From assembly GCA_947175005.1 (NCBI GenBank), contig CAMWLD010000189.1:1-5094 (forward strand): DNA of 5,094 bases, in the 5' to 3' direction. Position numbers and translations under genes: made by a program. Origin of the DNA: an uncultured Ruminococcus sp. (lineage in GTDB: Bacteria > Bacillota > Clostridia > Oscillospirales > Ruminococcaceae). Positions 1 through 5,044 of the stretch are shown here, piece after piece (position 1 is the first letter of the stretch; every line of letters begins with the position of its first letter). Under the pieces are notes generated by a model, which saw nothing but the letters and a program-made list of their open reading frames with translations, made no database searches and was not told where the DNA came from.

Positions 1-956
1 TCTAAATATAATACTTCAAGATCAATAAGATTTCCGATACAGCCGATATCGCTAATGCTGCAATTATTTGCCGATAACTCTTTCAGCTGCTGCATATTTT
101 CAAGAAAGGATATATCACAAAGCTCATTGTTTGAAATATCCAATTTTTCAAGCGTACGAACCTGCGACAGCACATCAAAATCATTGACCGATTTTGCTCT
201 GACTTCTAAATTTGTGAGCTTAGGCAATTTTCCTATTGCGGAAATATCTTCAATGTTATTTTCTGCTAAAAATAATGTCTCTAATGACTGCACATTCTCC
301 AAAGGAGAAATATCCATTATTCCGGTTTGATACAGATCTAAGCAGCGAAGATTTTTCAGTGCCGAGATACCGTCAAGCGTTTCAAGAGGCAACTGTGATA
401 TTCCAAGGTATTCCAAACGATCCAGACCGTCGGGAAAATACATCTCTCCGATTTCGCAATTGCTTACCGATAACGATTCTACAGACGATTCTGCAAGGAA
501 AGAAAAATCACCGATCACACAGTCGTCCAGATATAATTTCTTTAATCCTTTTATTTCCGAAACCACTGCAAGGTCAGCCGCATTTACACCGCTTACGATA
601 AGCCGTTCTATTTCTAATTCTTTAAGAATGCCAAAATCTGTTTCGGGGGTATCATCATATGTCAAGTCAAGTTTTTTTATGCTGTCATATTTAGAAAGTG
701 CCTCTAAATCCGTTTCACTTGCATTAGTCAGTGATACCTTTTCTCTTATTAAAATACTGTCGGAGTTTTCTTCCCGGTTTAGGTCAGCCTGTTTTTGTTC
801 GGCTTCATTATCTGTCAAATTCGTCCCGGCAGTTGTTGTTTCCACGGTTATCTGTTCGGTATCAACCTGTTCTTCTGTGATATTCCCCTGACACCCGACC
901 AGACCAAACGTCAAAGCAACCGCCGCAATCAACGCCAAAAATCTTTTTTGTCTCAT
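1..956 (-). CDS. Leucine-rich-repeat surface lipoprotein, C-terminus cut off by window edge
   Basis: The reading frame is open from ATG at 956 to the left edge: 318 complete codons and no stop, so the C-terminus is missing. Residues 1-22 are a lipoprotein signal peptide: basic MRQKR, a hydrophobic stretch, then lipobox LVGC with Cys22 as the likely lipidated residue. Residues 23 to about 75 are a polar, acidic, Thr/Glu/Gln-rich linker. From about residue 84 the protein is leucine-rich repeats. Five consecutive 22-residue units start at Leu203, 225, 247, 269 and 291, with the internalin/SDS22-like pattern LxxLxLxxNxIxDIxxL; earlier, more diverged units include 138-158, 159-180 and 181-202. Such proteins are usually anchored outside the membrane and mediate protein-protein contact; the ligand cannot be told from sequence. 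The start is fixed by GGAGGAG at 961-967 and by the signal peptide. Its base composition looks more AT-rich than the mre genes, so it may be an accessory gene. A C-terminal domain beyond the edge is possible. Confidence 0.9.
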   Translation of the reverse strand, partial: MRQKRFLALIAAVALTFGLVGCQGNITEEQVDTEQITVETTTAGTNLTDNEAEQKQADLNREENSDSILIREKVSLTNASETDLEALSKYDSIKKLDLTYDDTPETDFGILKELEIERLIVSGVNAADLAVVSEIKGLKKLYLDDCVIGDFSFLAESSVESLSVSNCEIGEMYFPDGLDRLEYLGISQLPLETLDGISALKNLRCLDLYQTGIMDISPLENVQSLETLFLAENNIEDISAIGKLPKLTNLEVRAKSVNDFDVLSQVRTLEKLDISNNELCDISFLENMQQLKELSANNCSISDIGCIGNLIDLEVLYL

Positions 957-1003
957 AATACTCCTCCAAAATGTTTTATAATGTCGGTATTTTTCATATT
1001 TTT

Positions 1004-1032
1004 ATTATAATACAACAGCTTTTTAAAGTCAA
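1004..1032 (-). promoter_or_regulatory. Sigma-A promoter of the LRR lipoprotein gene
   Basis: On the minus strand TTGACT (1027-1032) and TATAAT (1004-1009) are separated by exactly 17 bp. Transcription would begin near 997, giving a leader of about 40 nt that contains the GGAGGAG ribosome site. Only one of twelve promoter bases departs from consensus, so expression is expected to be strong unless repressed. No operator-like dyad is obvious over it. Confidence 0.85.
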
Positions 1033-1201
1033 TGATTTTGAAAAACTGTTAATAAGTTGTAATTTTTGTAATGAAGGCGTAATTATTTTTTACTGTTTTG
1101 TAAACTATTGGAAGCTGTTACCGATAAGCCGCAGTTCAATGGAGTTTGCCGTCATATGTTATGCTTTAAGGTTGGAACCGAAATTTTTATTATTTTGCGC
1201 C

Positions 1202-1230
1202 TTGACAAATTTCCAAAAAACATTTATAAT
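1202..1230 (+). promoter_or_regulatory. Perfect-consensus sigma-A promoter of the 60-codon gene
   Basis: TTGACA (1202-1207), a 17-bp spacer and TATAAT (1225-1230) match the housekeeping consensus at all twelve bases. The start site would be near 1237, about 33 nt before the ATG at 1270. This placement supports the 1270 start rather than upstream in-frame ATGs, which would not be in the transcript. Confidence 0.9.
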
Positions 1231-1269
1231 ATAAATACAGTCCAAAATATAAAAAGGCGGTGGAATAAT

Positions 1270-1452
1270 ATGACAGACAGAGAAATGCTTCAAAAAAATG
1301 TTGAGGAATTTTCACGCCTGCAAAGCTATATGCTTTTATGTGAAAAAGATTCGGCAGTTTACAAAGCAATGAAAACCCGTTACCTTGAATTAAAGGTCAT
1401 CCTGACATCATCTTCGGTAAACATCACGGAAATTGACATGATAAAAGAATAA
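1270..1452 (+). CDS. Small helical protein of unknown function, 60 aa
   Basis: I do not recognise this protein. ATG 1270 follows a purine-rich site (AGGCGGTGG, 1255-1263) with a 6-nt gap, and sits about 33 nt downstream of a perfect promoter. The same frame extends upstream to 1108, but that part precedes the promoter and has no ribosome site. The product starts MTDREML and ends MIKE. It is polar and charged, has no signal peptide or membrane segment, and residues 3 to about 45 look largely helical (heptad-like LQ.NVEEF, LQSYMLL, MKTRYLELK). One Cys (residue 24) is present, with no metal-binding motif. The gene is monocistronic, ending in its own terminator at 1458-1495 and convergent with mreD. 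The combination of strong promoter, ribosome site and terminator makes it a credible, well-expressed gene. A small cytoplasmic regulatory or adaptor role is only a guess. Confidence 0.75.
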   Translation: MTDREMLQKNVEEFSRLQSYMLLCEKDSAVYKAMKTRYLELKVILTSSSVNITEIDMIKE

Positions 1453-1457
1453 GCCGC

Positions 1458-1495
1458 AAGGGTGCAGGGCTTGTCAAAGCCTTGCGCCTTGTTTT
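1458..1495 (+). terminator. Rho-independent terminator of the small gene, perhaps bidirectional
   Basis: The arms 1458-1472 (AAGGGTGCAGGGCTT) and 1477-1490 (AAGCCTTGCGCCTT) pair with a G-U and one small bulge or mismatch, followed by GTTTTAT. An alternative stem, CGCAAGG (1455-1461) with CCTTGCG (1480-1486), is mutually exclusive with the longer one. On the minus strand the alternative stem is followed by a U-rich but interrupted run, so the same region may also end the mre transcript. The only other hairpin candidate downstream of mreD is weak. Confidence 0.65.
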
Positions 1496-1519
1496 ATAAA
1501 AACGCCGCTGATTTTCGGG

Positions 1520-2086
1520 TTATTCCCTCACAATATCCTCCGATTTTTCCTCAATATAATGCTCGGTGACAGTGCCGAATTTTCCTGCCAGCAGACCCGT
1601 CAGCCAAAAAATCACAGCCCCCGCAATGCAGGTGTGGATCATCTCGGGAATGAAAATTTTTGTAAATATCTGTCCCGACATATCGTAGTCCCAAATCTCA
1701 TAAAAGAACAGATAATGCAGCAGCCCCCGCAGCATTATCACACCAAGGTCAAGCAAAAGGAAATTCACAATATGCCGCCGCAAAAAGCAGTGGAAAAGCA
1801 GGGATATAAAAAGGCACGACCACATAAGCACGATAGCGTTGAACCCCACCAGCACATCTTGAGCCGAATCCAGCAGCAGCCCGCATACGCAGCCGTACAA
1901 AGCGCTGCTCATAGGCTCTTCCCTCACCGCATAGCAAACCCCGCAGCACACAGGCAGCAGAGGCATAGACGACCCCGCCTGTCCCGTGGAAATGAACACG
2001 TAGCTCATTATCATCAGCAGCACATACAGCCCCTGTCTGATTATCCCGTTCACCCGTTCCTTTTTCTTTTTAAGCTCTATATTCAT
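1520..2086 (-). CDS. mreD: Rod shape-determining membrane protein MreD
   Basis: MreD is the integral-membrane partner of MreC in the elongasome, which guides peptidoglycan synthesis along the cell cylinder. The product is 188 aa, within the family's usual 160-190. A short basic N-terminus (several Lys at residues 6-10) precedes about five hydrophobic segments, near residues 18-35, 40-52, 62-102 (two), 107-128 and 148-168, and a charged tail. The central stretch with GLLLDSAQDVLVGFNA matches the conserved MreD pattern of a Gly-rich helix, an Asp, and a following Gly. ATG at 2086 overlaps the mreC stop as TAATG. The nearest purine-rich site, AAAAGG at 2100-2105, is 13 nt away, so translation is probably coupled to mreC. 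MreD sequences are weakly conserved, so the call rests partly on position. It is the last gene of the operon; the next gene downstream is convergent. Confidence 0.92.
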   Translation of the reverse strand: MNIELKKKKERVNGIIRQGLYVLLMIMSYVFISTGQAGSSMPLLPVCCGVCYAVREEPMSSALYGCVCGLLLDSAQDVLVGFNAIVLMWSCLFISLLFHCFLRRHIVNFLLLDLGVIMLRGLLHYLFFYEIWDYDMSGQIFTKIFIPEMIHTCIAGAVIFWLTGLLAGKFGTVTEHYIEEKSEDIVRE

Positions 2087-3027
2087 TAAGGTTCATCAAC
2101 CTTTTCATCGTTATTGTTGGTGACGCTTGCATCTCCGGCAACGCCATTGTCATCTGTGTTTTCGGGAATTTCCTGCCCTGTCTTTACAGCCGTGACCTCG
2201 TCAAGGGTGTAGCCTGTGATAACGAACACACCCGTTAAAGTGCGGGGGTCCTCCGCAGGGATAAGCACCGCATATTTTGAAAGACCGCTGGTCTCCATAG
2301 CAACCGTCTCAACCACACCTATAAGCTGACCCGCAGGGTAGTTGGTGCTGCCCGAGGTAACGACCACATCACCGGGGATAATATCCGCCTCTTTGCTTAT
2401 GTAGCTCATGCGGATCTTGCCGTCCTTTGCCAGGTCGTAGCCTCCCTCGGCAATGCCCTCAACTTTTGTCCGCACGGTGTAGACCCCCACAGCGGTTTTC
2501 GGGGAAAAGAGGGTGCGCACCTTGCAGGTGGCAGGGGATACATCATAGCATACGCCCACAATGCCGTTTTTGGTCACCACAGGGTCGCCGGGGGTAATGC
2601 CGCAGTCCGAACCCTGATCCACCGTAAACGAGGCATACGGGTCATTGGTGGTGCGGGCAATTACCGAAGCAGGGGGAGAGAATGAGTAATCGCTGTATTC
2701 CTCTTTCAGTTCCAGCATGACCCGAAGTTCGGCGTTTTCCTCCAGTAACCTGTCGTAGTCGATTATATCATTATACAGCTCGCCCAGCTGACTTTTGAGC
2801 TGTTTGTTTTCGTTGTAATATTTTTCGGCGTTGATGAGCATATCGAGGGAAGTGGAAACTTTTTCGGAAACGCCTGCGGAGAGGCTTTGCACAGGCTCTA
2901 ATATTCTCTCGAAGAAATTTGCCGAGGCGTAACCGCCGGTAGTAACCGAATATATCATCATTCCCAGCAGCACAGCCATTAACGCCACCAGAATTTTAAA
3001 TCTGACGCTATGAAAAAATTCACGCAT
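2086..3027 (-). CDS. mreC: Rod shape-determining protein MreC
   Basis: MreC is a bitopic scaffold that links cytoplasmic MreB filaments and MreD to the wall synthases outside the membrane. The product is 313 aa, typical for Bacillota. Residues 1-10 are cytoplasmic, about 11-28 form a single membrane helix, about 68-110 form a coiled coil rich in Leu/Glu (including LLEENAELRVMLELK) used for dimerisation, and about 118-275 form the paired beta-barrel domain. Family hallmarks in that domain are GDPVVTKNGIVGVC and, later, GDVVVTSGSTNYPAGQLIGV. The last roughly 35 residues are an acidic, Asn/Asp-rich, probably disordered tail. ATG 3027 is preceded by AAGGA (3036-3040) with an 8-nt gap. No clear sigma-A promoter lies in 3028-3081, so it is probably transcribed from mreB through the 660-bp repeat element. 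mreD follows with a one-base overlap. Confidence 0.96.
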   Translation of the reverse strand: MREFFHSVRFKILVALMAVLLGMMIYSVTTGGYASANFFERILEPVQSLSAGVSEKVSTSLDMLINAEKYYNENKQLKSQLGELYNDIIDYDRLLEENAELRVMLELKEEYSDYSFSPPASVIARTTNDPYASFTVDQGSDCGITPGDPVVTKNGIVGVCYDVSPATCKVRTLFSPKTAVGVYTVRTKVEGIAEGGYDLAKDGKIRMSYISKEADIIPGDVVVTSGSTNYPAGQLIGVVETVAMETSGLSKYAVLIPAEDPRTLTGVFVITGYTLDEVTAVKTGQEIPENTDDNGVAGDASVTNNNDEKVDEP

Positions 3028-3081
3028 AAGTCTGTTCCTTTTTAGTTAGTAGGTTTGCAAGAAGTTAAAAGCCAACAAAAT

Positions 3082-3222
3082 CACACACTCCACTCGGGTT
3101 CCAAGGGCGGAGCCTTTGGCGGGTCAAGGGCAGCGCCCTTGCGGGGGACGGGGGGCGGAGCCCCCTCTAACAGCCGCCATAAAGAACGCACTTCAAGAGC
3201 ACCCAAAAAGCGCCGCCCGATT
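3082..3222 (+). repeat. Left terminal inverted repeat with three tandem mini-hairpins
   Basis: It pairs with 3593-3742. The block 3113-3156 is identical over 44 bp to the reverse complement of 3663-3706. The outer part (3082-3112) and inner part (3157-3222) match with small indels and substitutions. Three short palindromes with 3-nt loops lie in a row: 3101-3119 (CCAAGGGC, loop GGA, GCCTTTGG, one G-T pair), 3125-3141 (CAAGGGC, loop AGC, GCCCTTG) and 3151-3165 (GGGGGC, loop GGA, GCCCCC). No T-run follows any of them, so they are not ordinary terminators. Confidence 0.88.
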
Positions 3223-3299
3223 CGCTTAACCTAAAAGACAACATCACGCAAAACACGGTATCTCACAATCGCCGAAAAAGTAAAAATCGGGCGGCGCTT
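3208..3299. repeat. Inner inverted-repeat bracket A
   Basis: AAGCGCCGCCCGATT (3208-3222) is a perfect 15-bp reverse complement of AATCGGGCGGCGCTT (3285-3299), enclosing 62 nt. The enclosed sequence has no frame or motif I recognise. The right arm is shared with the base of hairpin H1, so the two folds compete. Confidence 0.8.
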
Positions 3300-3348
3300 G
3301 CAGCATAGAAATGTGTGACGAACGTCACACGTTTCATGCTGCCGCCCG
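3288..3348. repeat. Internal hairpin H1
   Basis: A 61-nt imperfect palindrome. The apex is GTGTGACG (3313-3320), AA, CGTCACAC (3323-3330). Going outward are a T-G wobble, GAAA with TTTC, one unpaired A (3307), GCAGCAT with ATGCTGC, then a 6-nt bulge (3294-3299) and a closing CGGGCG with CGCCCG. The same hairpin recurs inverted at 3467-3526. Confidence 0.8.
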
Positions 3349-3485
3349 TAAGGGCGCATAGGCGAGGCAGAGCCGAGGCGTCACCCTTATTTGCTCGTAT
3401 AATAAGGCATTGCTTGTTTGGCGTGTCACATTACTTTATTCGCACCTGTAAGCGACTTCGCCCTTACGGGCGGCAGCATGAAACG
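3330..3485. repeat. Perfect 27-bp inverted repeat framing the element's centre
   Basis: 3330-3356 and 3459-3485 are exact reverse complements over 27 bp. They include the proximal arms of H1 and H2 plus TAAGGGCG/CGCCCTTA. The 102 bp between (3357-3458) is largely asymmetric. It contains a small CCTTAT/ATAAGG stem (3385-3407) and a lone TATAAT (3398-3403, plus strand) without a good -35 box. Confidence 0.85.
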
Positions 3486-3526
3486 TGCAACATTCGTTGC
3501 ACATTTCTATGCTGCACCGCCGCCCG
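3467..3526. repeat. Internal hairpin H2, inverted copy of H1
   Basis: A 60-nt imperfect palindrome. The apex is GTGCAAC (3485-3491), ATTC, GTTGCAC (3496-3502), flanked by GCAGCAT/ATGCTGC and CGGGCGG/CCGCCCG-type stems. Read in the orientation of H1, the apex stem differs from H1 at two base pairs (TG/CA against CA/TG) and stays fully paired. Confidence 0.8.
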
Positions 3527-3606
3527 ACGTGGGTTGCCGAGCTGCTGTAACTTTGCAATGTATGACGTTTATTCACTATAACCCTTTCCCGAACGTCGGG
3601 CGGCGG
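3517..3606. repeat. Inner inverted-repeat bracket B
   Basis: CCGCCGCCCGACGT (3517-3530) and ACGTCGGGCGGCGG (3593-3606) are perfect 14-bp reverse complements enclosing 62 nt. The enclosed sequence does not obviously match that of bracket A on either strand, although the spans are nearly the same. Confidence 0.8.
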
Positions 3607-3742
3607 TTTGCGAGGGTACTCTTGAAATGCTTTCTGTATGGCGGCTGTTAGAGGGGGGCTCTGCCCCCCGTCCCCCGCAAGGGCGCTGCCCTTGACCCGC
3701 CAAAGGGGTCCCCCCTTTGGAAACCCGAGTGAAGTGTGTGTG
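3593..3742 (-). repeat. Right terminal inverted repeat with three tandem mini-hairpins
   Basis: Reverse-complement partner of 3082-3222. It carries the same three palindromes in mirror order: 3653-3669 (GGGGGGC, TCT, GCCCCCC), 3678-3694 (CAAGGGC, GCT, GCCCTTG) and 3700-3720 (CCAAAGGGG, TCC, CCCCTTTGG). Where the two terminal repeats differ in length or sequence inside a hairpin, both sides of the stem changed together, so each stem stays paired. It ends 34 bp from the mreB stop codon. Confidence 0.88.
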
Positions 3743-3776
3743 CTTGATGTGCTTTAGTTTGTTAAACTGCTTTACT

Positions 3777-4805
3777 TTAATAATATTTCGCGTCGTCGTT
3801 GAGGACTTCATGGAGCTTTTCTATATCCTCCAAGACCTTGCCCGCGCCTGCCGCAACACAGTCCAGCGGACTGTCCGCTATTATCACGGGCATTCCCGTC
3901 TCCCTGTTGATAAGCTTGTCCAGTCCTTTTATAAGCGCTCCGCCCCCCGCAAGGGTTATCCCCTGGTCGATTATGTCCGCTGCCAATTCGGGCGGCGTTT
4001 TTTCAAGTGTAGTCTTTATAGCGTCCACCACATGGGTCAGCGGCTCGGCAAGAGCCTCTCTGATTTCCGCCCCCGTAACGGTAATATTCTCGGGCAGCCC
4101 GTTCAACAGATTCCGCCCCTTTATCTCCATATCCGCCTCTTTTTCATGCTCGGGAGGATATGCGCTGCCTATAGCTATTTTCACGTTCTCCGCCGTGCGC
4201 TCGCCTATAAGCAGATTGTATTTTTTCTTGATATAATTGATTATCGCATTATCAAACGCGTCCCCTGCGATCCTCACGCTGCGTGATGTAACAATCCCCC
4301 CAAGCGAGATCACAGCCACCTCCGAAGTGCCGCCGCCTATATCCACTATCATAGACCCCGTCGGCTCGCTCACAGGCAGCCCTGCGCCTATCGCCGCAGC
4401 CATTGGCTCTTCAATGATATTGACCCGCCTTGCGCCTGCATTCTCCGCGGCCTCTTTCACCGCCCTGCGCTCCACGGCGGTAACTCCCGAGGGAATGCAT
4501 ATTATTACATTGGCTCTGGTGAAGAAAAAGCTCCCTCTCAGCGCCTTTTGAATAAACTCGTCCAGCATGGCGGAGGTTATCTCAAAATCGGCTATGACCC
4601 CGTCCTTCAAGGGGCGCACCGCGGTTATCGAACCCGGCGTTCTGCCTATTACTTCCTTTGCCTCCTGCCCTACATACTTTGGCTCTTCCGTCCTCGAATC
4701 CACGGCCACTACGGAAGGCTCACGGATAATTATCCCCTTGCCTTTCATATAAACCAGCGTGTTGGCTGTGCCCAGGTCTATGCCTATTTCTTTTGTGAAC
4801 AGCAT
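3777..4805 (-). CDS. mreB: Rod shape-determining actin homologue MreB
   Basis: MreB is a bacterial actin that forms membrane-bound, ATP-dependent antiparallel filaments and orients the wall-elongation machinery. With start ATG 4805 the product is 342 aa, normal for the family. Nucleotide-binding motifs are in order: phosphate-1 DLGTANT (10-16), the [14 protein letters not shown] segment with the probable catalytic Glu near 133, phosphate-2 DIGGGTSE (155-162), and adenosine [12 protein letters not shown] (285-296). [10 protein letters not shown] (91-100) corresponds to the hydrophobic loop that inserts in the membrane in family members lacking an N-terminal amphipathic helix, as here. An ATG two codons upstream (4811) lies only 3 nt from AAGGAG, while 4805 is 9 nt away and gives the usual family N-terminus, so 4805 is preferred. 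It is first in mreBCD. The repeat element begins 34 bp after the stop with no T-run terminator between. Confidence 0.97.
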   Translation of the reverse strand: MLFTKEIGIDLGTANTLVYMKGKGIIIREPSVVAVDSRTEEPKYVGQEAKEVIGRTPGSITAVRPLKDGVIADFEITSAMLDEFIQKALRGSFFFTRANVIICIPSGVTAVERRAVKEAAENAGARRVNIIEEPMAAAIGAGLPVSEPTGSMIVDIGGGTSEVAVISLGGIVTSRSVRIAGDAFDNAIINYIKKKYNLLIGERTAENVKIAIGSAYPPEHEKEADMEIKGRNLLNGLPENITVTGAEIREALAEPLTHVVDAIKTTLEKTPPELAADIIDQGITLAGGGALIKGLDKLINRETGMPVIIADSPLDCVAAGAGKVLEDIEKLHEVLNDDAKYY

Positions 4806-4814
4806 TGTCATCTT

Positions 4815-4820
4815 CTCCTT
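4815..4820 (-). promoter_or_regulatory. mreB ribosome binding site that decides the start codon
   Basis: AAGGAG on the minus strand lies 9 nt before ATG 4805 and only 3 nt before ATG 4811. Normal spacing favours 4805; the upstream ATG would add just Met-Thr. Confidence 0.75.
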
Positions 4821-4888
4821 GTGTTTATTTCTCTTTATTTGTTCTGCACTTCCTGCAATTGCTTGACATTTTGTGCCGAATTATCGGG

Positions 4889-4917
4889 TTTATACACTTG
4901 TGAATAAACATTTTCAC
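4889..4917 (-). promoter_or_regulatory. Possible second mreB promoter, weak
   Basis: GTGAAA (4912-4917), a 17-bp gap and TATAAA (4889-4894) on the minus strand give four of six and five of six matches. Both boxes lie inside the tandem dyads at 4890-4927, so a protein bound there would block this promoter. The match is modest. Confidence 0.3.
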
Positions 4918-4930
4918 TTGTGAATAAACA
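4890..4930. promoter_or_regulatory. Tandem 20-bp-period repeat with DnaA-box matches in the mreB leader
   Basis: CACTTGTGAATAAACA occurs at 4895-4910 and 4915-4930, exactly 20 bp apart. Each copy contains TGTGAATAA (4899-4907 and 4919-4927), which on the mreB strand is TTATTCACA and fits the DnaA-box consensus TTATNCACA. A one-mismatch opposing box, TTATACACT, abuts the first copy at 4890-4898. Each copy is also a dyad around a central TT: TTATACAC-TT-GTGAATAA with one mismatched pair, and a weaker second copy at 4910-4927. A dimeric repressor operator therefore fits as well as DnaA. The repeats lie between the upstream promoter and mreB. Confidence 0.6.
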
Positions 4931-5002
4931 ACGGTTTTCCCGAAATTTATACATATTTCCGCAAAATTCAAATGCCCTGTAAATATTTTTTCCAAATTCG
5001 GG

Positions 5003-5025
5003 GTGATATATTTTTATTATATCAC
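5003..5025. promoter_or_regulatory. Perfect dyad overlapping the mreB promoter -10 and start site
   Basis: GTGATATA (5003-5010) and TATATCAC (5018-5025) are exact reverse complements around 7 nt. The dyad covers the -10 box at 5016-5021 and the expected start near 5009. It is AT-rich and without a T-run beyond a GC stem, so an operator is more likely than a terminator. The regulator is unknown. Confidence 0.5.
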
Positions 5026-5044
5026 AAAATTTTCTTTCACACAA
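5016..5044 (-). promoter_or_regulatory. Extended -10 promoter for mreBCD
   Basis: On the minus strand TTGTGT (5039-5044), a 17-bp gap and TATAAT (5016-5021) are preceded by TG one base upstream of the -10 (TGATATAAT), the extended -10 form, which makes up for a modest -35. Transcription would start near 5009, giving a leader of roughly 200 nt before mreB. That leader has no gene I can support. The remaining 5045-5094 is AT-rich with nothing recognisable. Confidence 0.65.

Larger units (their letters stand above)
957..1269. other. Divergent intergenic spacer, 313 bp
   Basis: This AT-rich spacer lies between the lipoprotein gene (minus) and the small plus-strand gene. It holds the two opposed promoters at 1004-1032 and 1202-1230. 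Between them, 1033-1201, I see no gene, terminator, long repeat or structured RNA. Open frames here lack a ribosome site and start before the plus-strand promoter. Confidence 0.7.
3082..3742. mobile_element. MITE-like, non-coding, mirror-symmetric element between mreB and mreC
   Basis: About 660 bp bounded by inverted terminal repeats (outer sequence CACACAC..CACTCGGGTT). The order is: left terminal repeat 3082-3222; bracket A 3208-3299; hairpin H1 3288-3348; a centre of about 118 bp; hairpin H2 3467-3526; bracket B 3517-3606; right terminal repeat 3593-3742. Six copies of a CGGGCGG(CG) box, alternating in orientation, mark the joints. No frame inside has a ribosome site, and each open frame crosses the repeats, so it carries no transposase. 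The GC-rich repeats contrast with the AT-rich flanks. The ends are about 54 bp from mreC and 34 bp from the mreB stop. No target-site duplication is clear, so exact ends are uncertain. Insertion by a transposase acting in trans is inferred; a resident structured RNA or mRNA-processing element is the alternative. Confidence 0.75.

Noticed and set aside
55..891. Plus-strand open frames over 55-330, 236-601 and 460-891
   Set aside because: They lie opposite the lipoprotein gene, which has a signal peptide, phased repeats, ribosome site and promoter. The plus-strand frames have none of these.
1108..1269. Upstream extension of the small plus-strand gene to ATG 1108
   Set aside because: The extension overlaps the perfect promoter at 1202-1230 and lacks a ribosome site; it would lie outside the transcript.
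1559..2089. 176-codon plus-strand frame opposite mreD
   Set aside because: His/Gln/Pro-rich composition typical of an antisense shadow; mreD has membrane helices and operon context.
3398..3403. TATAAT in the centre of the repeat element as a promoter
   Set aside because: No -35 match at 16-18 bp and no TGn extension; it also points away from mreC.
3315..3651. Plus-strand frames 3315-3581 and 3418-3651 inside the repeat element
   Set aside because: Cys/Arg-rich translations crossing palindromes, with no ribosome site or recognisable domain; explained by the inverted repeats.
3082..3742. CRISPR array or group II intron for the repeat region
   Set aside because: Repeats are inverted rather than evenly spaced direct units, and there is no reverse transcriptase or recognisable domain V-like hairpin.
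3569..3811. Minus-strand 80-codon frame over the right terminal repeat
   Set aside because: It overlaps the mreB 3' end and the repeat, is low in complexity, and has no start signals.
3799..4551. Plus-strand frames 3799-4236 and 4237-4551
   Set aside because: Antisense shadows of mreB, rich in Ser/Ala/Pro because of codon use on the opposite strand.
4863..4894. Plus-strand TTGACA at 4863 as a divergent promoter
   Set aside because: The nearest -10-like sequence (TATACA, 4891) is 22 bp away and no good hexamer lies at 16-18 bp.
4890..4930. Chromosome replication origin
   Set aside because: Only two good DnaA boxes, with no dnaA, dnaN or clear unwinding element nearby; a regulatory role is more plausible.
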